Source of the DNA: JACCTU01 sp963809175
Lineage (GTDB): Bacteria > Actinomycetota > Thermoleophilia > Gaiellales > Gaiellaceae
Assembly (NCBI GenBank): GCA_963809175.1
Contig: CAWEIK010000003.1
Span: 372,001-436,000 of the forward strand
Reading direction: 5' to 3'
DNA length: 64,000 nt
In this document: one piece after another, positions 63,415 through 64,000 of the stretch
Numbering within the stretch: the stretch's first letter is position 1
Layout: every line of letters begins with the position of its first letter
Program-made: the position numbers and the translations under genes
Notes under the pieces: generated by a model
What the model saw: only the letters and a program-made list of their open reading frames with translations
Told to the model about the DNA's origin: nothing
Database searches by the model: none

Positions 63415-64000
63415 CCGCAGCCTCCCCGCTCAGCGCCGCTCCGAGGACGAGCCTCAGGTCGTCGCCGCGGCGAACGACGGCGACGGGAACGCCCGAGGCC
63501 TGCAGCTTGAGCAGCCCCGGCTCTCGCGTCGGGCGACCGCCCGCGAACGTCGGTGCGTCGACGTAGACGACGGAGACGCGGCGCTGGGCGAGCGAGCGGT
63601 GAACGACGCGGTCGACGAGCCCGGCGTCGAGACGCGACGTGACGATCGCGAGCTCGAACGCGCGTGCCGCCGGGCCGGAGTCGTCGACGAGCAGCGCGGC
63701 GAGCGGCACCTGCCCGGTGGGCTCGACCGCGGCGAGCGTCTCGAGCGCCTGCCGCCACTCGCCGAGCGCGGTCTGCACGCGAACGACCTCCTGCCGTAGG
63801 GAGTTCACGACCAGCACGGCACGACGGTCTCGCACCACTTGCGTGCGAAGCAGCGAGCCCGCTACTCGCACCTGCGCGTCGAAGCTGTCGCCTGCGACCG
63901 AGCGCGCGTCCGCGTCGAGCAGGATCGCCACCTCGTCGCGCGGCTCGTCCTGAAGCTCCTTCACCATCAGCTGCCCGCGTCGGGCGGTCGACTTCCAGTG
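63407..64000 (-). CDS. DUF58-domain protein, C-terminal part
   Basis: The gene enters from the right edge. The first residues, HWKSTARRGQLMVKELQDEP, are the diagnostic DUF58 motif, followed by a VWA-like strand (EVAILLDADA). The remaining roughly 185 residues continue to a TGA at 63407. DUF58 proteins occur in MoxR-DUF58-TgpA operons and are thought to aid assembly or surface processes. The end overlaps the TgpA start by 8 bases. The N-terminus is beyond the window. Confidence 0.85.
   Translation of the reverse strand, partial: HWKSTARRGQLMVKELQDEPRDEVAILLDADARSVAGDSFDAQVRVAGSLLRTQVVRDRRAVLVVNSLRQEVVRVQTALGEWRQALETLAAVEPTGQVPLAALLVDDSGPAARAFELAIVTSRLDAGLVDRVVHRSLAQRRVSVVYVDAPTFAGGRPTREPGLLKLQASGVPVAVVRRGDDLRLVLGAALSGEAAGA

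Overview
This window looks like a piece of an actinobacterial chromosome. Coding density is very high, base composition is strongly G+C-rich, and genes are tightly packed with 4-base stop/start overlaps. GTG and TTG starts are frequent. A MurT/GatD pair (peptidoglycan amidation), a full set of meso-diaminopimelate genes and a RodZ-cinA-recA-recX-rny block are present. My best guess is the class Thermoleophilia (Gaiellales/Solirubrobacterales-like); this is inference from gene content and style, not proof. No tRNA, rRNA, CRISPR array, insertion sequence or prophage was seen.

Layout. Bases 1-8.4 kb are mixed-strand: the apt 3' end, small unknown proteins, a 411-bp gap carrying hairpins and DnaA-box-like sites, uppP, two sigma-70 genes converging on a PHP phosphatase, a stand-alone class II glutaminase, and a protein of homing-endonuclease-associated repeats. 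Next come a large GGDEF/HD-GYP membrane protein (8.5-11.2 kb), a subtilisin-like protease with unusual terminal repeats (11.4-13.2 kb), murT-gatD, and nudix-dut-hflX. A plus-strand operon dapE-dapC-dapD-(tandem DUF4389)-M48 protease spans 17.6-23.1 kb.

From 23 kb to the right edge almost everything is on the minus strand and follows the housekeeping order known from many Gram-positive bacteria. Read in the direction of transcription: a DUF58 protein and TgpA transglutaminase; NTP transferase, TPR protein and dtd; rimP-nusA-ylxR-infB-DUF503-rbfA-nrnA-truB-ribF; rpsO-pnp; M16 peptidase-dapB-dapA-rnj; ftsK; a BMP/nucleoside-type ABC transporter; rodZ-cinA-thpR-recA-recX; rny; miaB-flippase-like protein-miaA-dapF. 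Only an L,D-transpeptidase, a gamma-glutamyltranspeptidase, a small lipoprotein and a LysE remnant run on the plus strand there.

Together the genes cover translation and RNA turnover (NusA, IF-2, RbfA, RimP, PNPase, RNase J, RNase Y, NrnA, MiaA/MiaB, TruB), recombination and chromosome segregation (RecA, RecX, FtsK), and cell-wall supply. The cell-wall part holds six diaminopimelate steps (dapA, B, D, C, E, F), UppP, MurT/GatD and L,D-transpeptidase.

Two cautions. About 40 single-base frameshifts interrupt otherwise well-conserved, often essential genes. They cluster (11.8-14.8 kb and 25-27.3 kb are worst) while pnp, infB, ftsK, recA and others are intact, so I read them as assembly indels, not decay. 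The single dapF-like gene has serine in place of both catalytic cysteines, at two places where the reading frame is clean; this is the observation I would check first.
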